A stretch of DNA of 64,000 nt, taken from positions 1 through 64,000 of the forward strand of contig CAVXCA010000040.1 of NCBI GenBank assembly GCA_963759955.1, in the 5' to 3' direction. Source of the stretch: Roseiarcus sp963759955. Lineage in GTDB: Bacteria; Pseudomonadota; Alphaproteobacteria; Rhizobiales; Beijerinckiaceae. Below, in pieces: positions 1-8,982 of this stretch. A program made the translations under genes and the position numbers. Below the pieces are notes generated by a model. The model ran no database searches, was not told the DNA's origin, and was given only the letters and a program-made list of their open reading frames with translations. Position 1 is the first letter of the stretch. The number at the start of each line of letters is the position of its first letter.

Positions 1-116
1 CAAAATCGCTTGCAATAATGACCCCCGAGGGGCGGTTTTCGCGTCCAATAACGACCCCCTCTGACGTTGTGTGTCAGTGTCCTTCCCTTTGGCCCGGATC
101 TCGGTGGAAGGGCTGA

Positions 117-1607
117 TGGGGATGGTTGGCGTGGACAAGATCGGCGAGATTTGACGCGCCTATTTCGAGCAGGCGCGGATCAAGGAGATCGTGCGGACGC
201 TTTCGGTGTCCCGCGCCGACGGTTCGCAAAGTCATCCGAGGCCGCCAGACGGAGTTCAGTCGATGGGACGTTCAGCCGACGCCGAAGCTGGGCGTTCGGG
301 TCGAGGCGTTGACGGAGATTTTGGAGGCGGAGTCCTCCGCGTTACCGAGAGCGCCGCTCGACGCAGCGGCTGTTCGAAGAACTGCGTGGGCGCGGATACG
401 ACGCCGTGCATCGCTTCACGAAGTCCTGGCGGGAGGGAACGAGCTTCGAGTTCCGGTGCATGCCTATGTGCCGATGAGCTTCGCGCCGGGAAACTATCAG
501 TTCGACTGGGAGCCACGGAGACCATCAGCTTTTCAGCATCTGCCGCACGGTGAAGGCGGCGCATATGAAGCGTCGGCACAGCCGACGGCCTGTTTCGTGC
601 GCGTCTACTTTCGTGAGACCCAGGAACTGGGTGTTCGACGCCCACGACAAGGCGTTCCAATTTTATGGCGGGTCTGTCGGCGCGGCATCTACGACAACAT
701 GAAGGCGGCGGTCGAGGCGATCTTCGTGGGCAAGGCGCGCCGATACAATGGCCGCTTTCTGCAAATGTGCTCCCATCAATTCCTGATCCCACCCGTGGCC
801 TGCACGGCCGCGTCGGGTTGGGAGAAAGGCCAGGTCGAGAACCAGGTCGGCAATCTGCGGGACCAGATGTTCCGACCGAAGCCACGGGTGAGGAGCCTGG
901 CCGAATTGAACGCGTGGCTGGAGGACCAGTGCGTCGCCTATGCCAAGCGAACCCGGCATCCCGAGTTCAAGGACCGCACGGTCTGGGACGTGTTCGAGGA
1001 TGAGCGCGCGAGCCTGATGCGGCTTCGCGGCCCCTTCGACGGGTTCGTCGAGAAGGCGGTCAGGGCGAGCACCACCTGCCTGATCATGGCCGACCATAAT
1101 CGCTACAGCGTCGACGCGCGCGCCGCCGGTCGGATGGTTCTGGTGCGCTCACATGCCGAGCGCGTCGTCGTGTTGCTGGGCGAGGAAGTCGTCGCGGATC
1201 ATCCGCGCAGCTTCCAGCGCGACAAGATCATTTACGACCCCTGGCATTACCTGCCGGTGCTGATGAAGAAGCCCGGCGCCTTGCGGAACGGCGCGCCTTT
1301 CAAGGACTGGGATCTGCCGGTCGCGCTGACCCAGGTGCGCGACAAACTCAAACCGCACGCCGACGGCGACCGCCAGTTCGTCAAGATATTGGGCGCGGTT
1401 CTCGATCATGGGCTCGGCGCGGTCGAGGCCGCCTGCGCCGAGGCGCTGGAGGCGGGCATCGCCAGCGGCGATGTGATCCTGACCGTGCTGGCGCGCCGGC
1501 GGCAGCCCGCGGCGCCGCCCAGCATCACCACTCCCGACGCGCTTCGCTTGAAGATCGAACCCGCGGCCGATTGTGGCCGCTACGACCGCATAAGGAAAAT
1601 CGCCTGA
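117..1607 (+). pseudogene. istA: istA transposase remnant, IS21 family
   Basis: The reading frame matches the intact IstA at 3810-5315 from about residue 200 to the end, including the GWEKGQVENQ region that carries the catalytic Glu. The first ~650 bases contain repeated small indels, so the helix-turn-helix region and the first catalytic Asp segment are read in mixed frames. The first Asp is still visible in YQFDWE, but the residues after it are scrambled. It would not give a normal transposase. The stop overlaps the start of the downstream istB remnant, as in the intact copy. Confidence 0.8.
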
Positions 1608-2326
1608 TGGAACGCCATGAGATTTCTGGAGGCGATGAGCGAACTCAAGCTGTACGGCATGCGCGCCAGCTTCGACGAGATCGCCGGCAAGGGCCTCGCC
1701 CGGCGCGACGAGCTTCATCCGCTGATCGCCAGCCTGATCCGCGCCGAGCGCACTCACCGACAAGCTCGCTCGATCAGCTATCGCATCGCCGGCGCAAAGT
1801 TCCCGGTGCTCAAGGACATCGACGCGTTCGTCTTCACGGACACGCCGGTCGACGAGGGCCAGGTTCGAGAACTCGCCTCCGGCGCCTTCCTCGACGCCAA
1901 GTGCATCGCGATCTTCATCGGCGGCACGGGCACAGGCAAAACTCATCTGTGCATCGCCGTGGCTTCGGCGGTCGTTCGCGCCCGCGCCAGAGGGCGCTTC
2001 TTCAAGGCGGTCGATCTCGTCAATCAGCTCGAACAGGCGAAGGCCGCCAGTCGCAGCGGCCGACTTCTCGGAGAACCTGCTGCGCTACGATCTCATCGTC
2101 ATCGACCAACTCGGCTATCTTCCGTTAGCAGCCGGCGGCCAGTTGCTGTTCCATCTGATCAGCAAGCTCTATGAAAACACCTCGCCGCCGATCACCACCA
2201 ATCTCGCTTTCGCCGATTGGCCGAGGTGTTCGGCGACGCCAAAATGACGCGGCCATGCTTGACCGGCTGACGACTACTGCGATATCGTCGAAACCGCACA
2301 AGTGGCGGTTCAAAAACCGCTCTTGA
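1607..2326 (+). pseudogene. istB: istB ATPase remnant, IS21 family
   Basis: It corresponds to the intact IstB at 3082-3810. The N-terminal half and the Walker A motif GGTGTGKTH are preserved, but the frame is lost from about position 2050 by several small indels, and the Walker B and C-terminal parts lie in other frames. The codons for the final FKNRS survive at the 3' end just before a TGA at 2324. The product would be a truncated helper ATPase of about 150 residues. Confidence 0.8.
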
Positions 2327-2851
2327 GCCCCCGCCGCGCAGTCGTGTTTCAGCGCCGAACAGCTGTGCGAGGGGATAAAGTTCTTTGCGCGCGCCGCCGC
2401 TGTCGCCCCTCCGGTCGGGGCTACGCCCTCCCTCCGGCGCGACAGCGGCGGCGCATTCTCATCCTGATTGTCGTGCGCCCATCTCCCTCGGATTCTTCAC
2501 ACCGCGAGGGGGTCGGGTATTGGCCGCGAAAGGGGGTCGCGCTTGGAAGCGATTTGACAGTATATTCTCGGATGACTCGATCAGCTGGGAAATTGACGGG
2601 TTTGCCGTCCCATTCGCCAGAACGACCCGTGACAATGAGGTTGTACATCGCGAGCGCCACCAAATCGGACATGCTGAAGATTGATCTCTCAGGACAGGCG
2701 TCGAATATTTGCGTCAGGCGATACCCCCAGCTACCAGTACTCTCAGTCAACCTGGTCGGGCACTCGCGATGTACAACCTCATTGTCACGGGTCGTTCTGG
2801 CGAATGGGACGGCAAACCCGTCAATTTCCCAGCTGATCGAGTCATCCGAGA

Positions 2852-2857
2852 ATATAC
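2852..2857. repeat. IS21 target-site duplication, left copy (ATATAC)
   Basis: ATATAC directly precedes the TG terminus and is repeated after the other terminus at 5434-5439. Both copies fall in the same codon context (GAA TAT AC) of the interrupted gene. Confidence 0.85.
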
Positions 2858-2960
2858 TGTCAAATCGCTTCCAAGCGCGACCCCCTTGTCGCGGCCAATA
2901 GCGACCCCCTCGCGGCGTAAGAATCCGTGGGTCATGAGGCGCAACAATCGGGATGAGAAT

Positions 2961-3023
2961 GCGCCGCCGCTGTCGCGCCGGAGGGAAGGCGTAGCCTGAC
3001 CGGAGGGGCGACAGCGGCGGCGC
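2961..3023. other. Long GC hairpin inside the IS21 end
   Basis: GCGCCGCCGCTGTCGC at 2961-2976 is perfectly complementary to 3008-3023, with a ~31-base loop. It lies downstream of istB (minus strand). It may act as a terminator or insulate the element from read-through; no T-run follows directly, so the role is inferred. Confidence 0.55.
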
Positions 3024-3081
3024 GCGGAAAGAATGTTTTCCCCGTCGATGGCGTGGGGAACACGTCGATGAGGGATTTGGC

Positions 3082-3810
3082 TCAGGAGCGGTTCTTGAAC
3101 CGCCAGCTCGTGTTGCCGGTTTCGACGATATCGCAGTGGTGCGTCAGCCGGTCGAGCATGGCCGTCGTCATTTTGGCGTCGCCGAACACCTGCGGCCAAT
3201 CGGCGAAGGCGAGATTGGTGGTGATCAGCAGCGAGGTGTTTTCGTAGAGCTTGCTGATCAGATGGAACAGCAACTGACCGCCGGGCTGGCTGAACGGAAG
3301 ATAGCCGAGTTCGTCGATGACGATGAGATCGTAGCGCAGCAGGTTCTCCGAGAGTCGGCCGCTGCGACCGGCGGCCTTCTCCTGTTCGAGCTGATTGACG
3401 AGATCGACCAGATTGAAGAAGCGCCCTCTGGCGCGGGCGCGAACGACCGCCGAAGCCACGGCGATGCACAGATGAGTTTTGCCTGTGCCCGTGCCGCCGA
3501 TGAAGATCGCGTTGCGCTTGGCGTCGAGGAAGGCGCCGGAGGCGAGTTCTCGAACCTGGCCCTCGTCGACCGGCGTGTCCGTGAAGACGAACGCGTCGAT
3601 GTCCTTGAGCACCGGGAACTTCGCGCCGGCGATGCGATAGCTGATCGAGCGAGCTTGTCGGTGAGTGCGCTCGGCGCGGATCAGGCTGGCGATCAGCGGA
3701 TAAAGTTCGTCGCGCCGGGCGAGGCCCTTGCCGGCGATCTCGTCGAAGCTGGCGCGCATGCCGTACAGCTTGAGTTCGCTCATCGCCTCCAGAATCTCAT
3801 GGCGTTCCAT
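3082..3810 (-). CDS. istB: IS21 helper ATPase IstB
   Basis: DnaA/DnaC-like AAA+ ATPase that selects target DNA and stimulates the IstA transposase. Walker A GGTGTGKTH lies near residue 100 and Walker B LIVIDELGY near residue 160, followed by TTNLAF (sensor region). The start MERHEILEAM is chosen because its ATG overlaps the istA stop as ATGA (3808-3812), typical of IS21 translational coupling. Length 242 residues is normal. The copy appears intact. Confidence 0.93.
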   Translation of the reverse strand: MERHEILEAMSELKLYGMRASFDEIAGKGLARRDELYPLIASLIRAERTHRQARSISYRIAGAKFPVLKDIDAFVFTDTPVDEGQVRELASGAFLDAKRNAIFIGGTGTGKTHLCIAVASAVVRARARGRFFNLVDLVNQLEQEKAAGRSGRLSENLLRYDLIVIDELGYLPFSQPGGQLLFHLISKLYENTSLLITTNLAFADWPQVFGDAKMTTAMLDRLTHHCDIVETGNTSWRFKNRS

Positions 3811-5315
3811 CAGGCGATTTTCCTTATGCGGTCGTAGCGGCCACAATCGGCCGCGGGTTCGATCTTCAAGCGAAGCGCGTCGGGCGTGGTGATGCTGGGC
3901 GGCGCCGCGGGCTGCCGCCGGCGCGCCAGCACGGTCAGGATCACATCGCCGCTGGCGATGCCCGCCTCCAGCGCCTCGGCGCAGGCGGCCTCGACCGCGC
4001 CGAGCCCATGATCGAGAACCGCGCCCAATATCTTGACGAACTGGCGGTCGCCGTCGGCGTGCGGTTTGAGTTTGTCGCGCACCTGGGTCAGCGCGGCCGG
4101 CAGATCCCAGTCCTTGAAAGGCGCGCCGTTCCGCAAGGCGCCGGGCTTCTTCATCAGCACCGGCAGGTAATGCCAGGGGTCGTAAATGATCTTGTCGCGC
4201 TGGAAGCTGCGCGGATGATCCGCGACGACTTCCTCGCCCAGCAACACGACGACGCGCTCGGCATGTGAGCGCACCAGAACCATCCGACCGGCGGCGCGCG
4301 CGTCGACGCTGTAGCGATTATGGTCGGCCATGATCAGGCAGGTGGTGCTCGCCCTGACCGCCTTCTCGACGAACCCGTCGAAGGGGCCGCGAAGCCGCAT
4401 CAGGCTCGCGCGCTCATCCTCGAACACGTCCCAGACCGTGCGGTCCTTGAACTCGGGATGCCGGGTTCGCTTGGCATAGGCGACGCACTGGTCCTCCAGC
4501 CACGCGTTCAACTCAGCCAGGCTCTTCACCCGTGGCTTGGGTCGGAACATCTGGTCCCGCAGATTGCCGACCTGGTTCTCGACCTGGCCTTTCTCCCAAC
4601 CCGACGCGGGCGTGCAGGCCACGGGTTCGATCAGATGATGGGAGCACATTTGCAGAAAGCGGCCATTGTATCGGCGCGCCTTGCCCACGAAGATCGCCTC
4701 GACCGCCGTCTTCATGTTGTCGTAGATGCCGCGCCGACAGACCCCGCCATAAAATTGGAACGCCTTGTCGTGGGCGTCGAACACCAGTTCCTGGGTCTCA
4801 CGAAAGTAGACGCGCACGAACGGCATGCGGCTGTGCGACAGCTTCATATGCGCCGCCTTCACCGTCAGCGGCAGTCCCTGGAGCGTGATCGTCTCGTGGC
4901 TCCAGTCGAACTGATAGGCTTCCCCCGGCGCGAAGCTCATCGGCACATAGGCATGCACCGGAACTCGAGCTCGTTCCTCCCGCCAGGACTTCGTGAAGCG
5001 ATGCACGCTGTCGTGGGCGCCGTCGTATCCGCGCCCACGCAGTTCTTCGAACAGCCGCTGCGTCGAGCGGCGCTCTCGCTTGGGCAGCGCGGACTCCGCC
5101 TCCAGAATCTCCGTCAACGCCTCGACCCAAACGCCCAGCTTCGGCGTCGGCTGAACGTCCCGTGCGTACTTGAACTCCGTCTGGCGGCCTCGGATGACTT
5201 TGCGAACCGTCGCGCGGGACACCGAAAGCGTCCGCACGATCTCCTTGATCGACCGCCCCTGCTCGAAATAGGCGCGTCGAATCTCGCCGATCTTGTCCAC
5301 GCCAACCATCCCCAT
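3810..5315 (-). CDS. istA: IS21 transposase IstA
   Basis: DDE-family transposase of about 500 residues. The N-terminal helix-turn-helix reads IKEIVRTLSVSRATVRKVIRG. The catalytic core shows Asp in YQFDWSHE, Asp in GIYDNMKT and Glu in GWEKGQVENQ. The start at 5315 (MGMVGVDKIGEI) is preferred because a GAAGGG Shine-Dalgarno-like stretch precedes it; an in-frame GTG exists upstream at 5360. The gene is unbroken, unlike the left copy. Confidence 0.92.
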   Translation of the reverse strand: MGMVGVDKIGEIRRAYFEQGRSIKEIVRTLSVSRATVRKVIRGRQTEFKYARDVQPTPKLGVWVEALTEILEAESALPKRERRSTQRLFEELRGRGYDGAHDSVHRFTKSWREERARVPVHAYVPMSFAPGEAYQFDWSHETITLQGLPLTVKAAHMKLSHSRMPFVRVYFRETQELVFDAHDKAFQFYGGVCRRGIYDNMKTAVEAIFVGKARRYNGRFLQMCSHHLIEPVACTPASGWEKGQVENQVGNLRDQMFRPKPRVKSLAELNAWLEDQCVAYAKRTRHPEFKDRTVWDVFEDERASLMRLRGPFDGFVEKAVRASTTCLIMADHNRYSVDARAAGRMVLVRSHAERVVVLLGEEVVADHPRSFQRDKIIYDPWHYLPVLMKKPGALRNGAPFKDWDLPAALTQVRDKLKPHADGDRQFVKILGAVLDHGLGAVEAACAEALEAGIASGDVILTVLARRRQPAAPPSITTPDALRLKIEPAADCGRYDRIRKIA

Positions 5316-5433
5316 CAGCCCTTCCCGGCCGATCCGGGCCAAAGGGAAGGACGCTGACACACAACGTCAGAGGGGGTCGTTATTGGACGCGAAAACCGCC
5401 CCTCAGGGGGTCATTATTGCAAGCGATTTTGCA

Positions 5434-5439
5434 ATATAC
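5434..5439. repeat. IS21 target-site duplication, right copy (ATATAC)
   Basis: Second copy of the ATATAC duplication, directly after the CA terminus. The interrupted coding frame resumes here. Confidence 0.85.
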
Positions 5440-6437
5440 GATTGAGCCGTTGAAGCAGCGCTTTCTTCCATTCTCACATGCGATCGCCGCCGAGCTGAGC
5501 CGATCTCCGACGATATTTGCGTACGAGTTAGGAGATGACGATGCACAGGCCCGCGTGGGCTGGATCAATCGCGTAAGCGTCAGGGCTACAGAGGTTCGGC
5601 TGGAGTATGTGTTTGAACAGTCAATCGCGCCGATACAAAACAGGAAAATCGAAGCCCTTGGCAGGCAGCTCGATGTTTCCCGGAACGAAATGTACCGCAC
5701 GCACTGGGCAGTGAAGGACGTCGATCTCTTTTCGGTGCTTGTCGAAGAGGGGCTAATCGATAGCGATGTCATCCACGGCTTGCAGCCAGGAAATCAACTC
5801 TTCGACGCGTTTCGTGAACCCGCCGCTCCTCCTGTTGAAATGCGCCCGACCGTATTTCGCATCCCAGACACACCGGTCGATCAAACACTAGTTTCCCTGA
5901 TGATGCCGTTCGGTGCCGCTTTCAACGACGTACACATCGTTATCAAAGCAGCTGTCGAGGGCCTCAAGTTTAAATGCCAACGTGCTGACGATATCTGGGA
6001 GGAATCTGAGGTAATCCAAGACATTGTTGCGTTGATAGCTCGCTCAAAAGTTGTCATTTGCGACTTCAGCGACCGGAATACGAACGTGTTCTACGAAGCA
6101 GGCATTGCACATACGATTGGCCGTCCTGTTATTCCAATTACGCAACGCAGGGCCGACATTCCGTTTGACCTACAGCACCATCGCTTCATCGAATATCACA
6201 ACAATGGTGAGGGGCTTAGAGCGCTCGCCGATCAGTTGCGATCACGGGTTGCGACTCTTATGAGTCGTTAATGGATGAGGTCGGATAGAGGGGTGATCCG
6301 AATCGTCAGTTTCGATCCGAATCATATTTCCTCCAATGTCTCGGCCGCTTCGCTGGGAGCACGACCGCGACCGGCTGCGCCAAAGGCTTCGTAAGCGCGC
6401 GGCGCCGCGGCAATCGCGTTTGAAGAAGAGGCTCACG

Positions 6438-6968
6438 ATGGCGTTGCGCGACGATATTCTGCCACTGTTCCAGCAAAAGGATTGGCGGGGGTGCGAAGCT
6501 CTGCTGGCGGCGCGTTCGCCTGGCGACGATGCAGAGCAGCGCGCCGCCATCGCCTACTGGCGTACCGCTGTGTTGGAGGGTGAGGGGCGCTACGAAGACG
6601 CGTTGCGCTTTCTCGCTTCGCATCGCGACGACTTCTTCAGCAAGTGCCTGGTCTATTATTTACAGGCAAATATTCTTTGCCGGATGGGCAACTGCGGCGA
6701 GGCGATCGAGACGCTGCGAAAAGCGCCGTTCGGAGAGGAAATGGACCGCTTTCCGGCACTCTCCCTCGAAGCGATCTTTCTCTATTGCTTCTTGCTGACC
6801 AAGAGTGGGCGCGACGCGCCGCCCAAATTGCTCGATGCGATTCCAGACGACTATAGATCCTACATGTTTGACGGAACCTTCGCGAATAAGTCCGACATTC
6901 TCGCGGCGATCGACAAGCGGCGCGCGGCTGGCGCGCCCCCCTCCCCTCAGTCCAGCGTCTCGCGATAG
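6438..6968 (+). CDS. Small soluble protein, TPR-like, unknown function
   Basis: A 176-residue protein starting MALRDDILPLFQQKDW. Helical segments with spaced Ala, Gly and aromatic residues (WRGCEALL, YEDALRFLASH, CGEAIETLRKAPF) resemble tetratricopeptide-type repeats, but no named family is recognised. The ATG at 6438 is preferred to an upstream in-frame ATG at 6336, whose extra 34 residues are Arg-rich and look non-coding. Its 3' end overlaps the convergent ABC permease gene by about 20 bases. Confidence 0.55.
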   Translation: MALRDDILPLFQQKDWRGCEALLAARSPGDDAEQRAAIAYWRTAVLEGEGRYEDALRFLASHRDDFFSKCLVYYLQANILCRMGNCGEAIETLRKAPFGEEMDRFPALSLEAIFLYCFLLTKSGRDAPPKLLDAIPDDYRSYMFDGTFANKSDILAAIDKRRAAGAPPSPQSSVSR

Positions 6969-8071
6969 CGCCAGACGGCGAAGACGATCACGGCGACGGT
7001 GAACAGCGCCATCGGCCACATCTCCGGCGCGATCTCGTTCCAGCCGTTGCCCTTGAGCAGCATGCCGCGCACGATGCGCATCGCGTGGGTCGTGGGGAAG
7101 ACCTCGCCGACCGCCTGCGCCCAGCCGGGCATGCCGCGGAACGGGAACATGAAGCCCGACAGCATGATCGACGGCATCAGGGTGAACTGGGCGAGTTGCA
7201 CCGCCTGCATCTGGTTGGCCGCCACCGTCGAGAAGGTGACGCCGAGCGCGAGGTTGCTGGCGATGAAGACCCCCAGAGCGCCGAGCAGCAGCGGCAGCGA
7301 GCCGCGGATCGGCAACTGGAAGAACGCCGCCGAGGCGACGAGGATCAGCGCCACCTGGACGTAGCCGATGACCACGTAGGGCACGATCTTGGCGATCATC
7401 ACCTCGATCGGCCTCACCGGCATCGCCAGCAGGTTCTCCATCGTGCCGCGCTCGCGCTCGCGCGTGATGGCGAGCGTGGTGACGAACAGCGTCGAGAAGG
7501 TCAGCACGATGCAGATGAGGCCGGGCACGATGTTGAGCACCGTGAGCTGCTCGGGATTGTAACGTGCGTGGACGACGAACTGGAACGGCGGCGTCTGCGG
7601 CTGCGCCTGGCGGATCGGCGGCAGGTCGCGATTGATCGCCGCCACCGCCTGTTGCAGCGCCGCCACCGCGTTGCCGATCGCGGTCGGATCGGTGGCGTCG
7701 GCGTCGATCAGCACGCTCGGCGACTCGCCGCGGTCGACGGCGCGATCAAATTCCGCAGGCATCTCGACCACGAAAATCAGTTCGCCGCTCGCCAGGCCGT
7801 AGTCCGCTTCGCGCTCTGATTTGAGCAGGCGCAAATCGTAGTAGCCGGAATTGGTCAGCGCCGCGGCGATGGTGCGCGTGTATTTGGAATTGTCGATCGA
7901 CAACAGGCCGGCCGGCAGATGTTTGGGATCTGAGTTGATGGCGTAGCCGAACAGGAACAGCTGCATGATGGGGATGGCGATGATCATGCGCAGCGTCATC
8001 GCGTCGCGCATCACTTGGATTGTTTCCTTGCGCAACAGCGCGACGAGACGCGCCAGGGAGAACTGGGTCAC
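6947..8071 (-). CDS. ABC-2 type transporter permease
   Basis: A 374-residue membrane protein of the ABC-2 (YhhJ/DrrB-like) exporter class. An N-terminal membrane segment (MRMIIAIPIMQLFLFGYAI-like) is followed by a ~150-residue periplasmic domain and five C-terminal membrane helices. The loop REREGTMENLLAMPVRPIEVMI region after helix 2 is characteristic. The GTG start at 8071 overlaps the ATPase stop (GTGA), so it is translationally coupled as last gene of an HlyD-ATPase-permease operon. The substrate cannot be read from sequence; related systems export drugs or other hydrophobic compounds. Confidence 0.88.
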   Translation of the reverse strand: MTQFSLARLVALLRKETIQVMRDAMTLRMIIAIPIMQLFLFGYAINSDPKHLPAGLLSIDNSKYTRTIAAALTNSGYYDLRLLKSEREADYGLASGELIFVVEMPAEFDRAVDRGESPSVLIDADATDPTAIGNAVAALQQAVAAINRDLPPIRQAQPQTPPFQFVVHARYNPEQLTVLNIVPGLICIVLTFSTLFVTTLAITRERERGTMENLLAMPVRPIEVMIAKIVPYVVIGYVQVALILVASAAFFQLPIRGSLPLLLGALGVFIASNLALGVTFSTVAANQMQAVQLAQFTLMPSIMLSGFMFPFRGMPGWAQAVGEVFPTTHAMRIVRGMLLKGNGWNEIAPEMWPMALFTVAVIVFAVWRYRETLD

Positions 8072-8982
8072 CGCTCCGCCTCCTCGAGGCTCAGCATATG
8101 GATGAATACGTCCTCCAGCCGCGGCTCGACTTCGCGCCATTCGAGCGCGCCGTCGGCCGTCCGGATCGCGGCGCTCAGCGCCGCGCGGTCCATGCCCGCC
8201 ACGTGCAGCGAGCGCCCGAACACCGCCGCCGCTTCGACGCCCGGAGTCTGGCGCAGCGCGCGCGCGGCGGCGCCGAGATCTTCGCCCGTCGCCTCGAAGG
8301 TGACGAGCCCCGATCCGCCGACCACCGCGACCGCGCCGCCCTGCACCACGATGCGCCCTTGCGCGAGATAGACGATGCGCCCGCAGCGCTCCGCTTCGTC
8401 CATGTAGTGGGTCGACACCAGCGTCGTCAGTCCGTCGGCCGCCATGTCGTGGATGAGGTCCCAGAATTCGCGCCGCGCCTTCACGTCGACGCCGGCGGTC
8501 GGCTCGTCGAGCAGCAGCAGCCTCGGCTCGTGGAGAACGCAGGCGGCGAGCGAGAGGCGCTGCTTCCAGCCGCCCGAGAGCTGGCCGGCGAGCTGGTTGC
8601 GCCGGTCCTCGAACCCCATGCGCTCGATGATCGCCGCGACCGCGGCGCGGCGGTTCTTCATCTCGAACACGCGCGCGACGAAATCGAGGTTCTCGAACAC
8701 GGTGAGATCGCCGTAGAGGCTGAACCTTTGCGTCATGTAGCCGACTTCGCGGCGAATCTCGTGCGGCTCGCGGATGATGTCGTAGCCGATGCACTGGCCG
8801 GCGCCGCCGTCGGGGACGAGCAGCCCGCACAGCATGCGGATCGTCGTCGTCTTGCCGCTGCCGTTGGCGCCGAGAAAGCCGCAGATCTCGCCCTTGGCGA
8901 CTTGCAGGCTGAGCCCGTCGACCACCTTGAGGTCGCCGAAGCTCTTGCGCAGGTCGCTGACGTCGATGACGTAGTCGCTCAC
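8068..8982 (-). CDS. ABC exporter ATP-binding protein
   Basis: Nucleotide-binding subunit of 304 residues. Walker A is GANGSGKTTT near residue 40, the Q-loop is YMTQRF, the signature is LSGGWKQR and Walker B is LLLLDEPTAGVD, with the H-loop in STHYMDEAERC. A C-terminal extension of about 80 residues resembles the regulatory tail of ABC-2 exporters. The start is the GTG at 8982, which overlaps the HlyD stop. The open frame continues upstream only because the frameshifted hlyD happens to be open in this frame. Confidence 0.92.
   Translation of the reverse strand: MSDYVIDVSDLRKSFGDLKVVDGLSLQVAKGEICGFLGANGSGKTTTIRMLCGLLVPDGGAGQCIGYDIIREPHEIRREVGYMTQRFSLYGDLTVFENLDFVARVFEMKNRRAAVAAIIERMGFEDRRNQLAGQLSGGWKQRLSLAACVLHEPRLLLLDEPTAGVDVKARREFWDLIHDMAADGLTTLVSTHYMDEAERCGRIVYLAQGRIVVQGGAVAVVGGSGLVTFEATGEDLGAAARALRQTPGVEAAAVFGRSLHVAGMDRAALSAAIRTADGALEWREVEPRLEDVFIHMLSLEEAER

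Larger units (their letters stand above)
1..2559 (+). mobile_element. Decayed IS21-family element, left copy
   Basis: This is an inverted copy of the intact IS21 element at 2858-5433. It begins at the window edge inside the terminal repeat and ends in TTGACA at 2559. Stretches at about 800-2000 are nearly identical to the intact copy, while 60-800 and 2050-2500 carry many one- or two-base indels that break both genes. The DNA just beyond its end (2560-2654) is also the reverse complement of the DNA beside the intact copy, so this is not simply an independent insertion. It may be a duplicated inverted segment or an assembly artefact. Confidence 0.85.
1..5432. repeat. Large imperfect inverted repeat (two IS21 copies plus flanks)
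   Basis: The left arm (1-2654) is the reverse complement of the right arm (2763-5432), with a unique loop of about 108 bases between. Homology runs about 95 bases past the IS ends on the inner side, into host DNA coding for the start of the TIR-like gene. The arms differ mainly by small indels concentrated in the left arm. Confidence 0.85.
2858..5433 (-). mobile_element. Intact IS21-family insertion sequence
   Basis: It begins TGTCAAATCGCTT and ends ...AGCGATTTTGCA, the TG...CA termini expected of IS21 elements. Internally repeated GCGACCCCCT-type end motifs lie at both tips. A 6-base direct repeat, ATATAC, flanks it at 2852-2857 and 5434-5439. It carries istA and istB on the minus strand with an ATGA overlap. 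Length is about 2.58 kb, normal for the family. A long hairpin (2961-2976 with 3008-3023) sits between istB and the nearer terminus. Confidence 0.93.
2769..6271 (+). pseudogene. TIR/nucleoside-deoxyribosyltransferase-like protein gene, split by IS21
   Basis: Codons 1-30 lie at 2769-2857 (starting MYNLIVTGRSGEW). The frame resumes right after the IS at 5440 and runs to 6271. Removing the IS and one ATATAC copy joins ...REYT to IEPLKQRF in frame, giving a protein of about 307 residues. The C-terminal ~150 residues show SLMMPFG, a RADDIWEESEVIQDI segment and DFSDRNTNVFYEAGIAH. This is the pattern of TIR-like/deoxyribosyltransferase-fold proteins, in which the Glu of the YE-x-G-x-A motif is usually catalytic. 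The N-terminal ~130 residues are not recognised. Such proteins are often NAD- or nucleotide-consuming immune effectors; that role is inference. The true start could lie upstream in the loop. The 3' part could still be translated from an ATG at 5417 inside the IS end. Confidence 0.72.
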
